Both the position numbers and the translations under genes were made by a program. Of a stretch of DNA of 5,231 nt, positions 5,222 to 5,231 are shown one piece after another (positions within the stretch are counted from its first letter, which is position 1; the number at the start of each line of letters is the position of its first letter). The notes under the pieces were generated by a model. It made no database searches. It saw only the letters and a program-made list of their open reading frames with translations, and had not been told where the DNA came from. Source of the DNA: Clostridiaceae bacterium (lineage in GTDB: Bacteria > Bacillota_A > Clostridia > Acetivibrionales > Acetivibrionaceae); the NCBI GenBank assembly GCA_012513545.1, contig JAAZCB010000642.1, positions 1-5,231 on the forward strand, written 5' to 3'.

Positions 5222-5231
5222 TGACTTTCTC

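Larger units (their letters stand above)
4061..5231 (+). mobile_element. IS3-family element, copy 2 (right end beyond window)
   Basis: It has the plus-strand orfA-orfB order with a one-base-step overlap of frames, and differs in sequence from copy 1. The left boundary is not resolved: it lies somewhere between the end of the asnB remnant (about 4030) and orfA at 4104, and I set it at the stem-loop at 4061. The right terminal repeat lies after the orfB stop at 5221 and outside the window. Both coding frames carry frameshifts, so this copy is unlikely to move on its own. Confidence 0.75.

Noticed and set aside
1..5231. CRISPR array, tRNA/rRNA, toxin-antitoxin or phage-defence genes
   Set aside because: There are no regularly spaced repeats, no cloverleaf-like or rRNA sequence recognised, and no small paired genes outside the IS elements.

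Overview
The window looks like an insertion-sequence-rich accessory region of a member of the Bacteroidota. The grounds are AT-rich host DNA, transposase types common in that phylum (an IS4-type C-terminus ending in NQLSLWNF, two IS3 elements and an IS630 element), a possible TAnnTTTG-type -7 promoter box, and host genes typical of a surface-polysaccharide locus. This is inference from recognised protein motifs; no search was run.

Layout from left to right: (1) 1-126 is the 3' end of an IS4-like transposase gene and its terminal sequence. (2) 127-895 is a minus-strand IS3 element with a complete orfA, a likely -1 slippage heptamer, and an orfB cut off right after the first catalytic Asp. (3) 896-1355 has no convincing gene; it holds a 9-bp-arm hairpin and a short open minus-strand frame of unknown meaning. 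(4) 1356-2474 is the only complete host gene, a polysaccharide-deacetylase-like (NodB/CE4-fold) protein. (5) From 2489, 14 bp behind that gene, lies a decayed asnB-type asparagine synthetase/amidotransferase gene. It has lost its Cys2 codon, carries stops and frameshifts, and is split by (6) a full IS630 element at 2746-3952 with 25-bp terminal inverted repeats and a TA duplication. A short stretch of the broken gene seems to resume at 3955-4029. (7) About 4061 to the window end is a second, plus-strand IS3 element; both its orfA and its orfB carry frameshifts, and its right end lies outside the window.

The biology is a polysaccharide-modification operon (deacetylase plus asnB-like amidotransferase) that has been worn down by successive insertions. 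At least three of the four transposase genes are broken: the IS3 copy 1 orfB, the IS630 transposase (by a TA-repeat expansion) and the IS3 copy 2 orfAB (by a 4-bp duplication and an orfA shift). The deacetylase-like gene stays open over 372 codons with all likely metal and active-site positions present, so it may still be working. I see no CRISPR array, RNA gene, toxin-antitoxin pair or defence system, and no clear candidate for a wholly new system. The more interesting points are the asnB remnant hidden in three frames, the open deacetylase gene among debris, and the lesions at short repeats.
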